This document shows positions 9,479-18,528 of a DNA stretch of 64,000 nt, one piece after another; position 1 is the stretch's first letter, and each line of letters starts with the position of its first letter. Source of the DNA: Alphaproteobacteria bacterium SO-S41. GTDB lineage: Bacteria; Pseudomonadota; Alphaproteobacteria; Micropepsales; Micropepsaceae. The translations under genes were made by a program, and so were the position numbers. The DNA lies in contig AP024629.1 in assembly GCA_019670725.1 (NCBI GenBank), forward strand, positions 2,914,001-2,978,000. The letters are read 5' to 3'. The notes below the pieces were generated by a model. The model made no database searches, was not told the origin of the DNA, and worked only from the letters and a program-made list of their open reading frames with translations.

Positions 9479-10177
9479 TTAGGCCGCATCGACCAGGACG
9501 ATTTCGGCGTCCTCGAGCGCGGTGACGGTCAGCGTGGTCTCATCCTTCACCGCCGCACCGTCGCGGGCGTTCAGCACAGTGCCGTTGACGTCGATCTTGC
9601 CGCTTGCCGGGACGAGGTAGAGATAGCGGCCCTCGCCCAGCTCGTAGGTCGTGGTCTCGCCGGCCTTCAGCGTCGCGCCGGCAACCCGTCCATTGGTGCG
9701 GATGGGCAGCGCGTCGGCGTCGCCGTCGATCCCGCTGGCGAGGGTGACGAACTTGCCGGAGCGGTCATCCTTGGGAAACGGCTTGGCGCCCCAGGACGGC
9801 TGGCCGCCGCGGCTCGACGGCTCGATCCAGATCTGGAACAGCGTCGTCGTCTCGTCTTCCATGTTGTACTCGGCGTGACGGATGCCGGTGCCGGCGCTCA
9901 TCACCTGCACGTCGCCCGCTTCGGTACGGCCGCGATTGCCCAGGCTGTCCTGATGCGTGATCGCGCCCTTACGGACATAGGTGATGATCTCCATGTCGCT
10001 GTGCGGGTGCGGCGGGAAGCCGGACTGCGCATCGATCTCGTCGTCGTTCCACACCCGCAGCGGGCCCCAGCCCATGTTCTTCGGGTCGTAATAGGAGGCG
10101 AACGAGAAGTGATGCTTGGCGTTCAGCCAGCCATGGTTCGCACCACCGAGATTTTCAAAGGGCTTGCGGACGATCAT
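9479..10177 (-). CDS. Pirin family protein
   Basis: Bicupin protein of 232 residues. Pirins bind a metal in the N-terminal cupin, and some act as quercetin 2,3-dioxygenases. The N-terminal cupin shows PPHPHSDMEIITYV near residues 57-70 and further His residues in THQDSLG and GIRHAEYN, which supply the usual three His and one Glu ligands. Starting with MIVRKPFENLGG at 10177 places GGGAG 8 bases upstream; the longer open frame has no such site. A LysR regulator diverges from it (10459), a common arrangement, so it is probably the regulator's target together with wrbA. Confidence 0.92.
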   Translation of the reverse strand: MIVRKPFENLGGANHGWLNAKHHFSFASYYDPKNMGWGPLRVWNDDEIDAQSGFPPHPHSDMEIITYVRKGAITHQDSLGNRGRTEAGDVQVMSAGTGIRHAEYNMEDETTTLFQIWIEPSSRGGQPSWGAKPFPKDDRSGKFVTLASGIDGDADALPIRTNGRVAGATLKAGETTTYELGEGRYLYLVPASGKIDVNGTVLNARDGAAVKDETTLTVTALEDAEIVLVDAA

Positions 10178-10305
10178 CTTGGTCTCCCTTGGCCGGACAG
10201 CCCGGCCTGCTGGAGACCTAGATGGGGGATTGCGTTCGGATAAGAAAGTGAAACAATAGAAACAGATCGTTTCCGGATTAACCCCTATGGGCAACACCGC
10301 TACCC

Positions 10306-10411
10306 GTCATGGTGAGGTGCGGAGCGCGGCACGCGCGTAGCCTCGAACCACGCACGCTAATGCAGCTTGCGTCCTTCGAGACGGGCGCTGACGCGCCCTC
10401 CTCAGGATGAC
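10306..10411. repeat. Family B intergenic palindrome
   Basis: Opens GTCATGGTGAGGTGCGGAGC and closes CCTCCTCAGGATGAC, with CTCGAACCACGCACG and TGCGTCCTTCGAGACG inside as paired arms. Other copies are at 14537-14641, 38518-38623, 38652-38702 (half) and 39066-39172. It occupies the divergent pirin/LysR gap, close to where the promoters must lie. Confidence 0.9.
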
Positions 10412-10458
10412 GGACGGGGGTTGAATCCCGATCGCCCAAACAGCTCAGCCGGTTCACC

Positions 10459-11409
10459 ATGCAAAAACTCCCCGATTTCGAAGGCCTCGCGATCTTCGCC
10501 AAGGTGGCGGAAGCCCGCGCCTTCTCCCGCGCCGCTACCGATCTCGGCGTCTCCAAGGCGACGGTATCGAAGGCCGTGACCCGGCTGGAGGAGCGACTGG
10601 GCACGCGCCTATTCCATCGCACCTCACGCCACCTCTCCCTGACAGAGTCCGGCCGCACCCTGCTGATCCGCGCCAACCGCGTCCTCGGCGAAGCGGAAGC
10701 GGCCGAGAGCGAGGCGCTCGACCGCTCGTCCGCGCCGCGCGGCCTGGTGCGCCTCGCGGTACCCATGTCGTTCGGCCTCGCCTATGTCACACCGGTCCTG
10801 CCGCAATTCCTCGCTGCCAATCCCGGCATCTCCATCGACGTCCATCTCTCCGACCAGATCGTCGATCTCATCGGCGACGGTTTCGACCTCGCGCTCCGCA
10901 TCGCGGCGCTCGCGGATTCATCGCTGGTGGCGCGGCGGCTCTGCCCGGTGCGGGTCTGGCTCGTCGGCGCGCCCAGCTATTTCGCGAAGCACGGCCGCCC
11001 GACCCATCCGCGCGAACTCAGCACTCATCAGGCGCTCACCTATGCCTATGTGAAGAACCCCGAGACCTGGCGCTTCGTCAGTCCCAAGGGCGAGGAGGTC
11101 GCGGTGAAACCGCTCAGCCGCTTCCGCGCCAACAATGCCGATGCGCTCACCCCGGCCCTCCTCGCCGGCGAGGGCCTCGCGATGCAGCCGGACTTCACGG
11201 TCGCCGCGCATCTGCGTGCCGGCACGCTGGAGGCCATTCTCACCGAATGGGCGCCGCCGCCCATCGCGGTGCATCTCGTCATGCCGCCCGGCGGCCTCCG
11301 CCCCGCGCGCGTCGGCGCGGTGATCGACTTCCTCGCCGCCCATTTCGCGACCGCCCCGTGGACGGTCGAGAACCTCAAGCCAGCAGAGCGTAAGCGGCAA
11401 AAGCGCTGA
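10459..11409 (+). CDS. LysR family transcriptional regulator
   Basis: DNA-binding regulator of 316 residues. The N-terminal winged helix-turn-helix is clear: FAKVAEARAFSRAATDLGVS followed by KATVSKAVTRLEERLG (about residues 14-49). An effector-binding domain runs from about 92 to 300, starting VRLAVPMSFG. It is divergent from the pirin gene, which predicts control of pirin and perhaps wrbA in response to a quinone or flavonoid-like signal; the signal is a guess. The C-terminal end overlaps the convergent membrane-protein gene by 35 bp. Confidence 0.93.
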   Translation: MQKLPDFEGLAIFAKVAEARAFSRAATDLGVSKATVSKAVTRLEERLGTRLFHRTSRHLSLTESGRTLLIRANRVLGEAEAAESEALDRSSAPRGLVRLAVPMSFGLAYVTPVLPQFLAANPGISIDVHLSDQIVDLIGDGFDLALRIAALADSSLVARRLCPVRVWLVGAPSYFAKHGRPTHPRELSTHQALTYAYVKNPETWRFVSPKGEEVAVKPLSRFRANNADALTPALLAGEGLAMQPDFTVAAHLRAGTLEAILTEWAPPPIAVHLVMPPGGLRPARVGAVIDFLAAHFATAPWTVENLKPAERKRQKR

Positions 11410-11836
11410 GCACCGCGAAGATGAAGAGATCGCTGATCATCGCGATGTTCTCGTTCCGGCTCTTGTCGTGCTCAGCGATGTGGCGGACACCGGCGACGCC
11501 GTAGAAGATCGCAGCCGAGATCGCGGACGGCAGCACGAAGCTCTGCGCGGCCAGCGACGCGACGCCCACCACGCCTGCCGCGAAATTCGCCACGCCCAGC
11601 TCGCGCACCAGCGGCAGCACGTCGGGGCTTGTCGTCTGGAAAATCTGCTCGGCGGTAAAGCGCGGCTGCACGAACTGCCTGATCCCCGCCAGCAGCAGCC
11701 GCACCCCGACGCCCCAGAACACGAACCACTTGCCTACCAGCGCCATCAACGGCGCCGACCCGCCGCTGAAATACTCCGCGACCGTCGACCCGACCGGCAG
11801 CACCAGCATCAACAACAGCACGATCACAAGATACAT
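11375..11836 (-). CDS. Small integral membrane protein of unknown function
   Basis: 153 residues with four or five hydrophobic spans, near residues 2-18, 28-52, 80-110 and 130-152. It begins MYLVIVLLLMLVLPVGS and has an ATG with GGGGGAGG upstream at good spacing. It resembles uncharacterised membrane proteins of the DUF6790 type, though I cannot confirm this. It is convergent with the LysR gene and overlaps its last 35 bp. No catalytic motif is visible. Confidence 0.75.
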   Translation of the reverse strand: MYLVIVLLLMLVLPVGSTVAEYFSGGSAPLMALVGKWFVFWGVGVRLLLAGIRQFVQPRFTAEQIFQTTSPDVLPLVRELGVANFAAGVVGVASLAAQSFVLPSAISAAIFYGVAGVRHIAEHDKSRNENIAMISDLFIFAVLSAFAAYALLA

Positions 11837-11909
11837 GGCGCCCTCCCCCGAGTTGCCACCCCCGAGCGAGCCACATTCCCGCGCAAGATGCTACCGCGCA
11901 CCCAAATGC

Positions 11910-11991
11910 GTCATCCTCGGGGCCGCCGCCTCACCCATTTCCGTCATCCTTGGACGACGCGCAGCGTCGATCCGAGGACCCATGCCTGAGT
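11910..11991. repeat. Family C-like repeat fragments
   Basis: GTCATCCTCGGGGCCGC at 11910 and CGTCATCCTTGGACGACGCG at 11942, the latter pairing with CGTCGATCCGAGGACC. The right end matches the fragment at 3964-4012. Confidence 0.6.
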
Positions 11992-12016
11992 CCATCCGAA
12001 CGCGCGCCGCCCAACA

Positions 12017-12092
12017 ACGTCATGGCCGCCCTTGAGGCGGCCATCCAATAGCGTCGCGCTGCAGGTGGATGGCCGGGTCAAGCCCGGCCATG
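12017..12092. repeat. Family A palindrome, GGCCG-stem variant
   Basis: GTCATGGCCGCCCTTGAGGC at the left, GGTCAAGCCCGGCCATGAC at the right. It is nearly identical to 23906-23982 and lies just downstream of the helicase gene, where it may serve as a terminator. Confidence 0.85.
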
Positions 12093-12115
12093 ACGACTAG
12101 AAGTGCTGAAGCGCC

Positions 12116-13924
12116 TTAAACCGGCCGCCGCTTTTTCGGCGGGCCTGACGGGCGGTCGCCCTGCGGCCGGGGCTTGTCGCCCTTGTAGCCGCCGCCGGGC
12201 GGTTTGCCGCCACCGGGGCCGCCTTTGTAGCCACCGCCGCCCGGACCACCCTTGTAGCCGCCGGGGCCGCCCTTTGCGTCGCCCGGTGCCGCGGCCGGGG
12301 CGATGCGGACCTCGGGGTCCTCGGCCTTGTTGACCGACTCCATGAAGGCCTTGGCCGCCGACACCGCGATCTCGAACTTGGTCTCGCGATCGAAGACGCG
12401 GATCGCGCCGATCTCTTTCTTGGTGATGTGGCCGAGGCGGCAGATCAGCGGGATCAGCCAGCGCGGATCGGCATTGTTGTGCCGTCCGGCATTCATGCGG
12501 AACCACTGCATATCCGTGCGCGGCTCGCGGTCGCGGCGCGGACCGGGGCCGGGACCTTCGCCGGCGAGATCGCGCGTCGGCGACCACTTCTTGTCGCCGC
12601 GCTGGTCCGGCGGACCGGATTCGAACAGGTCCTCGGCGGCCGGCAACTGCGCGCGATAGATGCGCGCCAGCGCCGTCGCGATTTCTTCCGGCGTCTTCTT
12701 GGCGATCAGTTCCGCGGCCAGCGCGTTGTCGTCCTCGTTAGGCGGCTCGCTGAAGATCGCGTTGTCGAGCAGGCGTTCCTGATCCTGCTTGCGGATCTGG
12801 TCCGGCGTCGGCGGGCTGACCCACGACACGTCGATCCCCGCATTCTGGAACAGCCGCTCGGCGAGACGGCGCTTGGTGTGCGGCACCAGGATGGCGCAAA
12901 CGCCCTTCTTGCCCGCGCGGCCCGTGCGGCCCGACCGGTGGAGCAGCGTGTCGCGGTTGCGCGGCAACTCGGCGTGAATGACCAGGCTGAGATCGGGCAG
13001 ATCGAGCCCGCGCGCCGCGACGTCGGTCGCCACGCATACCTTCGCCCGCCCGTCGCGCAGCGCCTGCAGCGCGTGATTGCGTTCGTTCTGCGTGAACTCG
13101 CCCGACAGCGCGACGGCCGAGAAGCCGCGTTCCACCAGCTTGGAGTGCAGCCGGTTCACCGCCTCGCGCGTGCCCAGGAACACCAGCGAGGCGCCGGCGT
13201 CGCGATAGCGCAGCAGGTTGACGACAGCGTGCTCCACGTCGTTCGGGGCGATCCGCACCGCCTGGTACTCGATGTCGGTATGCGAGCGCGACTTGTCGAC
13301 CGTGTCGATCCGCACCGCGTCGCGCTGGAAGCGCTTGGCGAGGCTCGCGATCTCGCGCGCGATGGTGGCCGAGAACAGCAGCGTGCGGCGCTCGGCCGGC
13401 ATGGCGTCGAGCAGGAATTCCAGATCCTCGCGGAAGCCGAGATCCAGCATCTCGTCGGCCTCGTCGAGCACAACGATGCGCAGCGCCGAGGTGTCGAGCG
13501 AGCCGCGCTCCATGTGGTCGCGCAAGCGGCCGGGCGTGCCGACCACGATATGGGCGCCGCGGGCGAGTTCGCGACGTTCCGCGCGGGGGTCCATGCCGCC
13601 GACGCAGGAGAGGACCCGCGCGCCGGTCTTGGCAAACAGCCAGTTGAGCTCGCGGTGAACCTGCAGCGCCAACTCGCGGGTCGGGGCGACGATCAGCGCC
13701 AGCGGCGTTCCCGCCTGCTCGAAGCGCGGGTTTTCGCCCAGCAGCGTCGCGGAAATGGCCAGGCCGAAGGCGACGGTCTTGCCCGAGCCGGTCTGGGCGG
13801 AGACCAGCAGGTCGGCATCGGCGGGCTGGGCGGCCATGACCGCCGCCTGCACGGCGGTCGGCTCGGCATAGTTGTGTTCGGCGAGGGCCTCGGCGATCGA
13901 GGGATTGTTCTGAAGAAACGGCAT
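12116..13924 (-). CDS. DEAD-box ATP-dependent RNA helicase with DbpA-type RNA-binding domain
   Basis: RNA helicase of 602 residues likely to act in ribosome assembly, mRNA decay or cold growth. Motif I AQTGSGKT is at residues 43-50, Ia PTREL at 81-85, II DEAD at 154-157, III SAT at 185-187, and VI HRSGRTGRAG at 329-338. After the helicase core, the segment with IGAIRVFDRETKFEIAV (about 500-520) matches the DbpA RNA-binding fold. The last 55 residues are a low-complexity tail rich in Gly, Lys and Pro with repeats of GGPGG and YKG, probably disordered and RNA-contacting. It resembles CsdA/DeaD, but I would not give a firm symbol. Confidence 0.93.
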   Translation of the reverse strand: MPFLQNNPSIAEALAEHNYAEPTAVQAAVMAAQPADADLLVSAQTGSGKTVAFGLAISATLLGENPRFEQAGTPLALIVAPTRELALQVHRELNWLFAKTGARVLSCVGGMDPRAERRELARGAHIVVGTPGRLRDHMERGSLDTSALRIVVLDEADEMLDLGFREDLEFLLDAMPAERRTLLFSATIAREIASLAKRFQRDAVRIDTVDKSRSHTDIEYQAVRIAPNDVEHAVVNLLRYRDAGASLVFLGTREAVNRLHSKLVERGFSAVALSGEFTQNERNHALQALRDGRAKVCVATDVAARGLDLPDLSLVIHAELPRNRDTLLHRSGRTGRAGKKGVCAILVPHTKRRLAERLFQNAGIDVSWVSPPTPDQIRKQDQERLLDNAIFSEPPNEDDNALAAELIAKKTPEEIATALARIYRAQLPAAEDLFESGPPDQRGDKKWSPTRDLAGEGPGPGPRRDREPRTDMQWFRMNAGRHNNADPRWLIPLICRLGHITKKEIGAIRVFDRETKFEIAVSAAKAFMESVNKAEDPEVRIAPAAAPGDAKGGPGGYKGGPGGGGYKGGPGGGKPPGGGYKGDKPRPQGDRPSGPPKKRRPV

Positions 13925-14062
13925 AAGCCGGCGTGATCCTGTTCATGAAAACGGCCCCTATGGGGGCGCAAAATGGCCCTTTGGGTTGGAATCAGCCGCT
14001 TGAATAGCTATCACCCGCCCGAGGCGCTCGCCGCCCAGTACACGTATTGAAGGCCGAAAGCC

Positions 14063-14344
14063 ATGACCGACGCCCCCTCCGAGCCCGAAGCCGTCACCCT
14101 GCCCGACCGCATCTCGGCCGATCCCAAGAGCCCGTTTTACGACAAGGCGGCCCTCGACCGCGGCGTCGGCATCCTCTTCAACGGCGCCGAACGCACCAAT
14201 GTCTACGAATACTGCATCTCCGAAGGCTGGATCCGCTCGACCGTCGGCAACACCGTCGATCGCAAGGGCAACCCGATGACCATGAAGGTCAAAGGCAAGG
14301 TCGAAGCCTTCATCAAGCCCGAAAACGGCAACCCCGAGGGTTAG
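14063..14344 (+). CDS. DUF3297 family protein
   Basis: Small cytosolic protein of 93 residues. The family pattern is visible as LPDRISADPKSPFYDKAAL, then GVGILFNGAERTNVYEYC and RKGNPMTMKVKGKVEAF. Members are widespread in proteobacteria and have no established role. The gene is divergent from the helicase gene, so the 138 bp between them should hold both promoters. It is followed by 387 bp without genes that is packed with palindromic repeats. Confidence 0.88.
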   Translation: MTDAPSEPEAVTLPDRISADPKSPFYDKAALDRGVGILFNGAERTNVYEYCISEGWIRSTVGNTVDRKGNPMTMKVKGKVEAFIKPENGNPEG

Positions 14345-14366
14345 GGTCTTCCCCGTACCCCTCACT

Positions 14367-14442
14367 GTCATGCCCGCAAAGGCGGGCATCCATGATCCAA
14401 GCGCGATACCCGACGAGATGGATTCCCGCCTGCGCGGGAATG
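14367..14442. repeat. Family A intergenic palindrome, mixed-arm copy
   Basis: Left hairpin GTCATGCCCGCAAAGGCGGG, right hairpin TTCCCGCCTGCGCGGGAATG. The two hairpins carry different stems (TGCCCGC against TTCCCGC), with compensating changes within each hairpin, so each folds on its own. Confidence 0.85.
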
Positions 14443-14482
14443 ACAGGGGTGAATTGGCTCCTCGCCCGCTCACCCTCCCCTT

Positions 14483-14702
14483 GTCATGGTCCGCGAAGGC
14501 GGACCATCCACGGCTTTGAGACGAACCCCCCCCCTCGTCATCCTGAGGAGCGGTCGAAGCCCGCGTCTCGAAGGACGCAGGCTGCGTCAGTGTGCGTGGT
14601 TCGAGGCTCCGCGCGTGCCGCGCTGCGCACCTCACCATGACGAACAGGTGGTAATGCCCTGGCAAAGAAAGCCGCGGATGGTCCGCCTTCGCGGACCATG
14701 AC
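14483..14702. repeat. Family A palindrome interrupted by a family B element
   Basis: The outer arms GTCATGGTCCGCGAAGGCGG and CCGCCTTCGCGGACCATGAC match the uninterrupted copy at 17833-17919, including the loop flanks CCACGGCTTTG and CAAAGAAAG-like sequence. A complete family B element (14537-14641) lies in the loop. The region between the DUF3297 and GST genes holds nothing else. Confidence 0.88.
14537..14641. repeat. Family B palindrome nested inside a family A copy
   Basis: Inverse orientation relative to the other family B copies: GTCATCCTGAGGAGCGGTCG at the left and CGCACCTCACCATGAC at the right. GACGAAC occurs at 14520-14526 and again at 14639-14645, a possible short target duplication, although the right copy overlaps the element's own terminal GAC. 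Confidence 0.88.
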
Positions 14703-14731
14703 AGCCTATAGGGAAGCGGCCTGACCCCGCT

Positions 14732-15406
14732 TCACCGGGGCGGTGCTGACGACAGGCCCTTGGCCTCGGCCGCCTTGAACACCTCGAGCTGATCGGCGAA
14801 GGCGCGCCGGAACGCCGGTCGCGCCTCCGCCCGCGCCACATAGGCGGCCAGGTTCTTGTGTTCGTCGATCAGGCCCGACGGCTTCGACCGGAACAGCACG
14901 CCGGCCATCATCAGATCGCCGGCCGAGAATTCGCCATCCAGCCACTCGGCCTCGCCGAGCCGCTTTGAGAGAAAGCCCAAGGGCTTCCGCGCCCGCTCCT
15001 GGATCATCGCCAGGCGCTCGGCGGCCCACGGCTTGTCGCGCTCGAACAGGGTCGCGAACTGGATGTCGACCAGCGGCGGCTCCACCGTGTTCAGCGCGGC
15101 GAAGATCCAGCTGATCGCCCGCGCCCGGCCCGCCTCATTCTCGGGTAGCAGACCTTTATGCGTCTCCGCGATGCGCAGCACGATCGCGCCCGTCTCGAAG
15201 ATGGCGAGATCGCCCTCCTCATAGCTCGGGATCTGCCCGAACGGCTGCACGGCCAGATGCGCCGGCTGCTTCATCTCGGCGAACGAGACGAGCCGCACGT
15301 CGTAAGGCTGGCCCACCTCCTCCAGCGCCCAGCGCACGCGCATATCGCGTGCCATGCCCCGGCCACGGTCAGGCGAGGCTTCAAAAGCGGTGATCGTGGG
15401 GGTCAT
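14732..15406 (-). CDS. Glutathione S-transferase family protein
   Basis: Cytosolic GST-fold protein of 224 residues. The thioredoxin-like N-terminal domain (about 1-82) carries RVRWALEEVGQPYDVRLVSF and PFGQIPSYEEGDLAIFETGA; the Glu-Thr pair of IFETGAI is the glutathione gamma-Glu contact. The all-helical C-terminal domain spans about 90-210 and includes the N-capping region EFSAGDLMMAGVL. The start ATG at 15406 is preceded by AGGAGG. The substrate is unknown, and the gene stands alone, divergent from rutA. Confidence 0.92.
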   Translation of the reverse strand: MTPTITAFEASPDRGRGMARDMRVRWALEEVGQPYDVRLVSFAEMKQPAHLAVQPFGQIPSYEEGDLAIFETGAIVLRIAETHKGLLPENEAGRARAISWIFAALNTVEPPLVDIQFATLFERDKPWAAERLAMIQERARKPLGFLSKRLGEAEWLDGEFSAGDLMMAGVLFRSKPSGLIDEHKNLAAYVARAEARPAFRRAFADQLEVFKAAEAKGLSSAPPR

Positions 15407-15585
15407 GGCAGCCTCCTGAGAACTTGCGCCGTCAATGGCGCCTCATGAGAAAGACGAACGGGCGATCCCGTTCCCGACAGACTACCCTACAATGATGTCA
15501 CGGTGTCTCCCCGATGCGCCGCCCGCCTTCATTGTTGCATTGCGGAAAAGCCGGGTCATCATAGCCGCTTGGCTAGGGGACCGGC

Positions 15586-16653
15586 ATGGATATCGGCGTT
15601 TTCATTCCCATCGCGAACAATGGCTGGATCATGTCGGCGACCTCGCCGCAGTTCATGCCGACCTTCGAGCTGAACAAACAGATCACCCAGAAGGCCGAGA
15701 AATACGGCCTCGATTTCGCGCTCTCGATGATCAAGCTGCACGGCTTTGGCGGCAAGACCGAGTTCTGGGACTATGCGATGGAGAGCTTCACGCTGATGGC
15801 GGGCCTCGCGGCGGTCACCGAGAAGATCAAGCTCTACGCCTCGGTGCCGGTGCTCGCGATCCCCGCCCCCATCGCGGCGCGCATGGCGGTGACGATCGAT
15901 TCCATCAGCCACGGCCGCTTCGGCATCAACATCGTCAGCGGCTGGCAGAAGGCGGAATACGACCAGATGAATATCTGGCCGGGGCAGGAGCATTTCCTCA
16001 ACCGCTACGAATTCTGCGCCGAATACGTCACGGTCATGAAGCAGCTGTGGGAGACCGGCGAAAGCGACTTCAAGGGTCGCTTCCTCACCATGAACGACTG
16101 CAAATTGCTGCCGAAGCCGCAAGCCAAGATCGACATCGTCTGCGCCGGGCAGAGCCAGACCGGCGTCGATTTCGCCGCTGCGCATGCCGACTACAATTTC
16201 TGCTTCGGCATGGGCCTCAACGAGCCCAAGAAGTGCCAGGAGGCGGTGCAGCGCAATGTCGACGCCTCCAAGCAGTCCGGCCGCAATTGCGGCGCGCTCC
16301 TCCTCTTCATGATCATCGCCGACGAGACCGACGAGGCGGCCTGGGCGAAGTGGGAGCGCTACAAGGAAGGGGCCGACATCGACGCCATCGCCTGGATGAA
16401 CAGCCAGGGCGAGGCCGACGTGCGCAAGAGCATCGACGTCTCGGCCATCTACATGTCGCGGCCGCCCTCGGCGATGAACCTGAACATCGGCACGCTGGTC
16501 GGCAGCTACGCCACCGTCGCGAAGCTGATGGACGAGATCGACGAGATCGAAGGCGCGGCGGGCGTGCTCCTCACTTTCGACGATTTCCTCGTCGGCATGG
16601 ACCAGTTCGGCCAGCACATCCAGCCGCTGATGAAGAGCCGCAAGAATGTCTGA
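15586..16653 (+). CDS. rutA: Pyrimidine monooxygenase RutA
   Basis: Flavin-dependent luciferase-family enzyme of 355 residues that opens the uracil ring to ureidoacrylate peracid using FMNH2 and O2. Blocks close to E. coli RutA are visible: [66 protein letters not shown] and [11 protein letters not shown]. It is slightly shorter than the E. coli protein. The ATG at 15586 follows AGGGGA. It overlaps rutB by 8 bp. No flavin reductase (rutF) is nearby to supply FMNH2, so that must come from elsewhere. Confidence 0.96.
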   Translation: MDIGVFIPIANNGWIMSATSPQFMPTFELNKQITQKAEKYGLDFALSMIKLHGFGGKTEFWDYAMESFTLMAGLAAVTEKIKLYASVPVLAIPAPIAARMAVTIDSISHGRFGINIVSGWQKAEYDQMNIWPGQEHFLNRYEFCAEYVTVMKQLWETGESDFKGRFLTMNDCKLLPKPQAKIDIVCAGQSQTGVDFAAAHADYNFCFGMGLNEPKKCQEAVQRNVDASKQSGRNCGALLLFMIIADETDEAAWAKWERYKEGADIDAIAWMNSQGEADVRKSIDVSAIYMSRPPSAMNLNIGTLVGSYATVAKLMDEIDEIEGAAGVLLTFDDFLVGMDQFGQHIQPLMKSRKNV

Positions 16654-17359
16654 CACCCGCATCGAACGGTCCGGCTCGACCCTCACCCTCCCCGCCCGGC
16701 CGGAGGCGCTGCCGCTGAACCCACGCGAGACCGCGCTGGTCGTCGTGGACATGCAGAACGCCTATGCCTCGGCGAAGGGCTATCTCGATCTCGCCGGCTT
16801 CGACATTTCCGGCGCGCAGGCGGCGATCGAGAAGATCAAGCTCGCCGTCGACGCCGCGCGCGCGGCCGGCGTCACCGTGATCTATTTCCAGAACGGCTGG
16901 GATGCCGGCTATGTCGAGGCGGGCGGCCCCGGCTCGCCTAACTGGTGGAAGTCGCACGCGCTCCGCACCATGCGCGAACAGCCCGAACTCCAGGGCAAGC
17001 TGCTCGCCAAGGGTGGCTGGGATTACGACTTCGTCGAGTCGCTAAAACCCCAGCCCGGCGACATCGTCGTGCCGAAGCCCCGCTATAGCGGCTTCTTCAA
17101 CTCGCAGTTCGATTCCGTGCTCCGCTCGCGCAACATCCGCACCCTCGCCTATTGCGGCATCGCGACCAATGTCTGCGTCGAGAGCACCCTGCGCGACGGC
17201 TACCACCTCGAATATTTCGGCGTCCTCCTCGAAGACGCCACCCACCAGGCCGGCCCCGACTTTCTCCAGGCCGCCACCGTCTACAACGTCGAAAAATTCT
17301 TCGGCTGGGTCACCTCGACTGCCGACTTCTGCGGCACCATCGGCCAAGCGCCGGACTAA
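16646..17359 (+). CDS. rutB: Ureidoacrylate amidohydrolase RutB
   Basis: Isochorismatase-fold hydrolase of 237 residues that releases carbamate from the RutA product. The catalytic triad is D35 in [10 protein letters not shown]144 in [11 protein letters not shown] and C177 in [10 protein letters not shown]. Long identities with E. coli RutB include [10 protein letters not shown] and [10 protein letters not shown]-like sequence. The start overlaps the rutA stop within 8 bp, giving coupled translation. rutC follows after 69 bp. Confidence 0.96.
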   Translation: MSDTRIERSGSTLTLPARPEALPLNPRETALVVVDMQNAYASAKGYLDLAGFDISGAQAAIEKIKLAVDAARAAGVTVIYFQNGWDAGYVEAGGPGSPNWWKSHALRTMREQPELQGKLLAKGGWDYDFVESLKPQPGDIVVPKPRYSGFFNSQFDSVLRSRNIRTLAYCGIATNVCVESTLRDGYHLEYFGVLLEDATHQAGPDFLQAATVYNVEKFFGWVTSTADFCGTIGQAPD

Positions 17360-17428
17360 CCCGCACGACGCCCACTTCCCAACGGCGTGACCGGGCAATA
17401 TAAACACCAGTCACATCAAGGAGGCATC

Positions 17429-17818
17429 ATGCCCAAGACCGTCATCACCCCGCCCGGCACGCAGACGCCGATTGCGCCCTTTTCGCCCGGGACGCTGGCG
17501 GACGGCGTCGTCTATGTCTCGGGCACGCTCGCCTTCACCAAGGACAACCAGGTCGCCCATGTCGGCGACGCCGCGGGCCAGACCCGCGCGGTGCTGGAGA
17601 CCATCAAGTCGGTCATCGAAACCGCCGGCGGCGCGATGGACGACGTGACCATTAACCACATCTTCCTGAAGAGCTGGGACGACTACGCCGCGATGAACAA
17701 GGTCTATGCCGAGTTCTTCCCCGGCGAAAAACCCGCCCGCTTCTGTATCCAGTGCGGCCTCGTCCGCCCCGACTTCCTGGTCGAGATCGCGACGATCGCG
17801 CATATCGGGAAGACATAG
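17429..17818 (+). CDS. rutC: Aminoacrylate-handling RidA-family protein RutC
   Basis: RidA/YjgF-fold protein of 129 residues. RutC acts on the aminoacrylate stage of uracil breakdown. [20 protein letters not shown] and [19 protein letters not shown] match RutC closely rather than generic RidA. I start it at the ATG at 17429, which has AAGGAGG immediately upstream; an in-frame GTG at 17387 lacks a site. Genes rutD, rutE, rutF, rutG and rutR are not in this window. A family A palindrome follows and separates it from the convergent NTF2-like gene. Confidence 0.95.
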   Translation: MPKTVITPPGTQTPIAPFSPGTLADGVVYVSGTLAFTKDNQVAHVGDAAGQTRAVLETIKSVIETAGGAMDDVTINHIFLKSWDDYAAMNKVYAEFFPGEKPARFCIQCGLVRPDFLVEIATIAHIGKT

Positions 17819-17832
17819 GCGCGCCCCTAAGT

Positions 17833-17919
17833 GTCATGGTCCGCGAAGGCGGACCATCCACGGCTTTGCGTTGGTCGGCGAAAGAAAGTCGTAGATGGTC
17901 CGCCTGCGCGGACCATGAC
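17833..17919. repeat. Family A palindrome, GGTCCGC-stem variant (uninterrupted copy)
   Basis: GTCATGGTCCGCGAAGGCGG at the left and CCGCCTGCGCGGACCATGAC at the right. It is the intact equivalent of the interrupted copy at 14483-14702. It lies between convergent operons and may help terminate both. Confidence 0.9.
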
Positions 17920-17931
17920 AGCGGGTGGGGG

Positions 17932-18528
17932 CTAGGCTCGCAGCCACGCCTCTTCCGCCGCATACAGCGCCGCACAGAGATCCGGTCGGTCGATCCCGGC
18001 GAGGTCGCTCCGCGCGGTCTTGCCGCTCTCGGCGAGCAGATAGCTCAGATACCGATAGCTCGGGCGATACGCCGCCAGCCGCGCCTCATCCAGCATCGGC
18101 AGCGCGCCCGGCGTGTCGCTCGCCATCGTGTCCTGGAAATACAGCGCCGACAGCCGCGCGATGCGCCACTCGCCCTCGCGGCGTTCCACGCGCGCGAACA
18201 GCCGCGCCTGCGTCGTCACGGTGACCTTCACCCCGCCCACCAGACCGCCGAGCAGGATGGCGCAGCCCGTCTCGGCCAGCGCGCGGTCGCCGTTCAGCGC
18301 GACGATGCTGGGACTCATCTGGTGCAGATGCCGCACGCCCGCCGCGAAGGCGCGCTGCGAGGCCGCGACAAACTCCGGCCCTGAACACTCGATCCACGAA
18401 ATACTGACCACGCTGTCCGGATGGTAGCAGTCCGCGAGCCGCAACCACTGGCCCTGGTCGCGGGCGGCGCGTTCGGTCTGGACGAGTTCGGCGATCGCCG
18501 CCTTGTCGCTGAGCTCGCGCAGGTTCAC
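17932..18528 (-). CDS. NTF2-like/SnoaL-type protein
   Basis: Protein of 198 residues with an NTF2-like fold in its first 130 residues: AIAELVQTERAARDQGQWLR followed by LADCYHPDSVVSISW, as in SnoaL-like or ring-hydroxylating dioxygenase beta-type proteins. Enzymatic and ligand-binding members both exist, so the role is open. Start GTG at 18528 overlaps the stop of the upstream 2OG oxygenase as GTGA, implying a shared pathway and coupled expression. It is the last gene of the nucleoside hydrolase operon. Confidence 0.8.
   Translation of the reverse strand: MNLRELSDKAAIAELVQTERAARDQGQWLRLADCYHPDSVVSISWIECSGPEFVAASQRAFAAGVRHLHQMSPSIVALNGDRALAETGCAILLGGLVGGVKVTVTTQARLFARVERREGEWRIARLSALYFQDTMASDTPGALPMLDEARLAAYRPSYRYLSYLLAESGKTARSDLAGIDRPDLCAALYAAEEAWLRA

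Noticed and set aside
13958-14665. A minus-strand open frame over the DUF3297 gene and the repeats
   Set aside because: It crosses the DUF3297 gene and repeat palindromes; the translated repeats give no protein family. DUF3297 on the plus strand explains the region.
17387-17428. Upstream GTG start for rutC
   Set aside because: The ATG at 17429 has AAGGAGG directly upstream and aligns with the RutC N-terminus.
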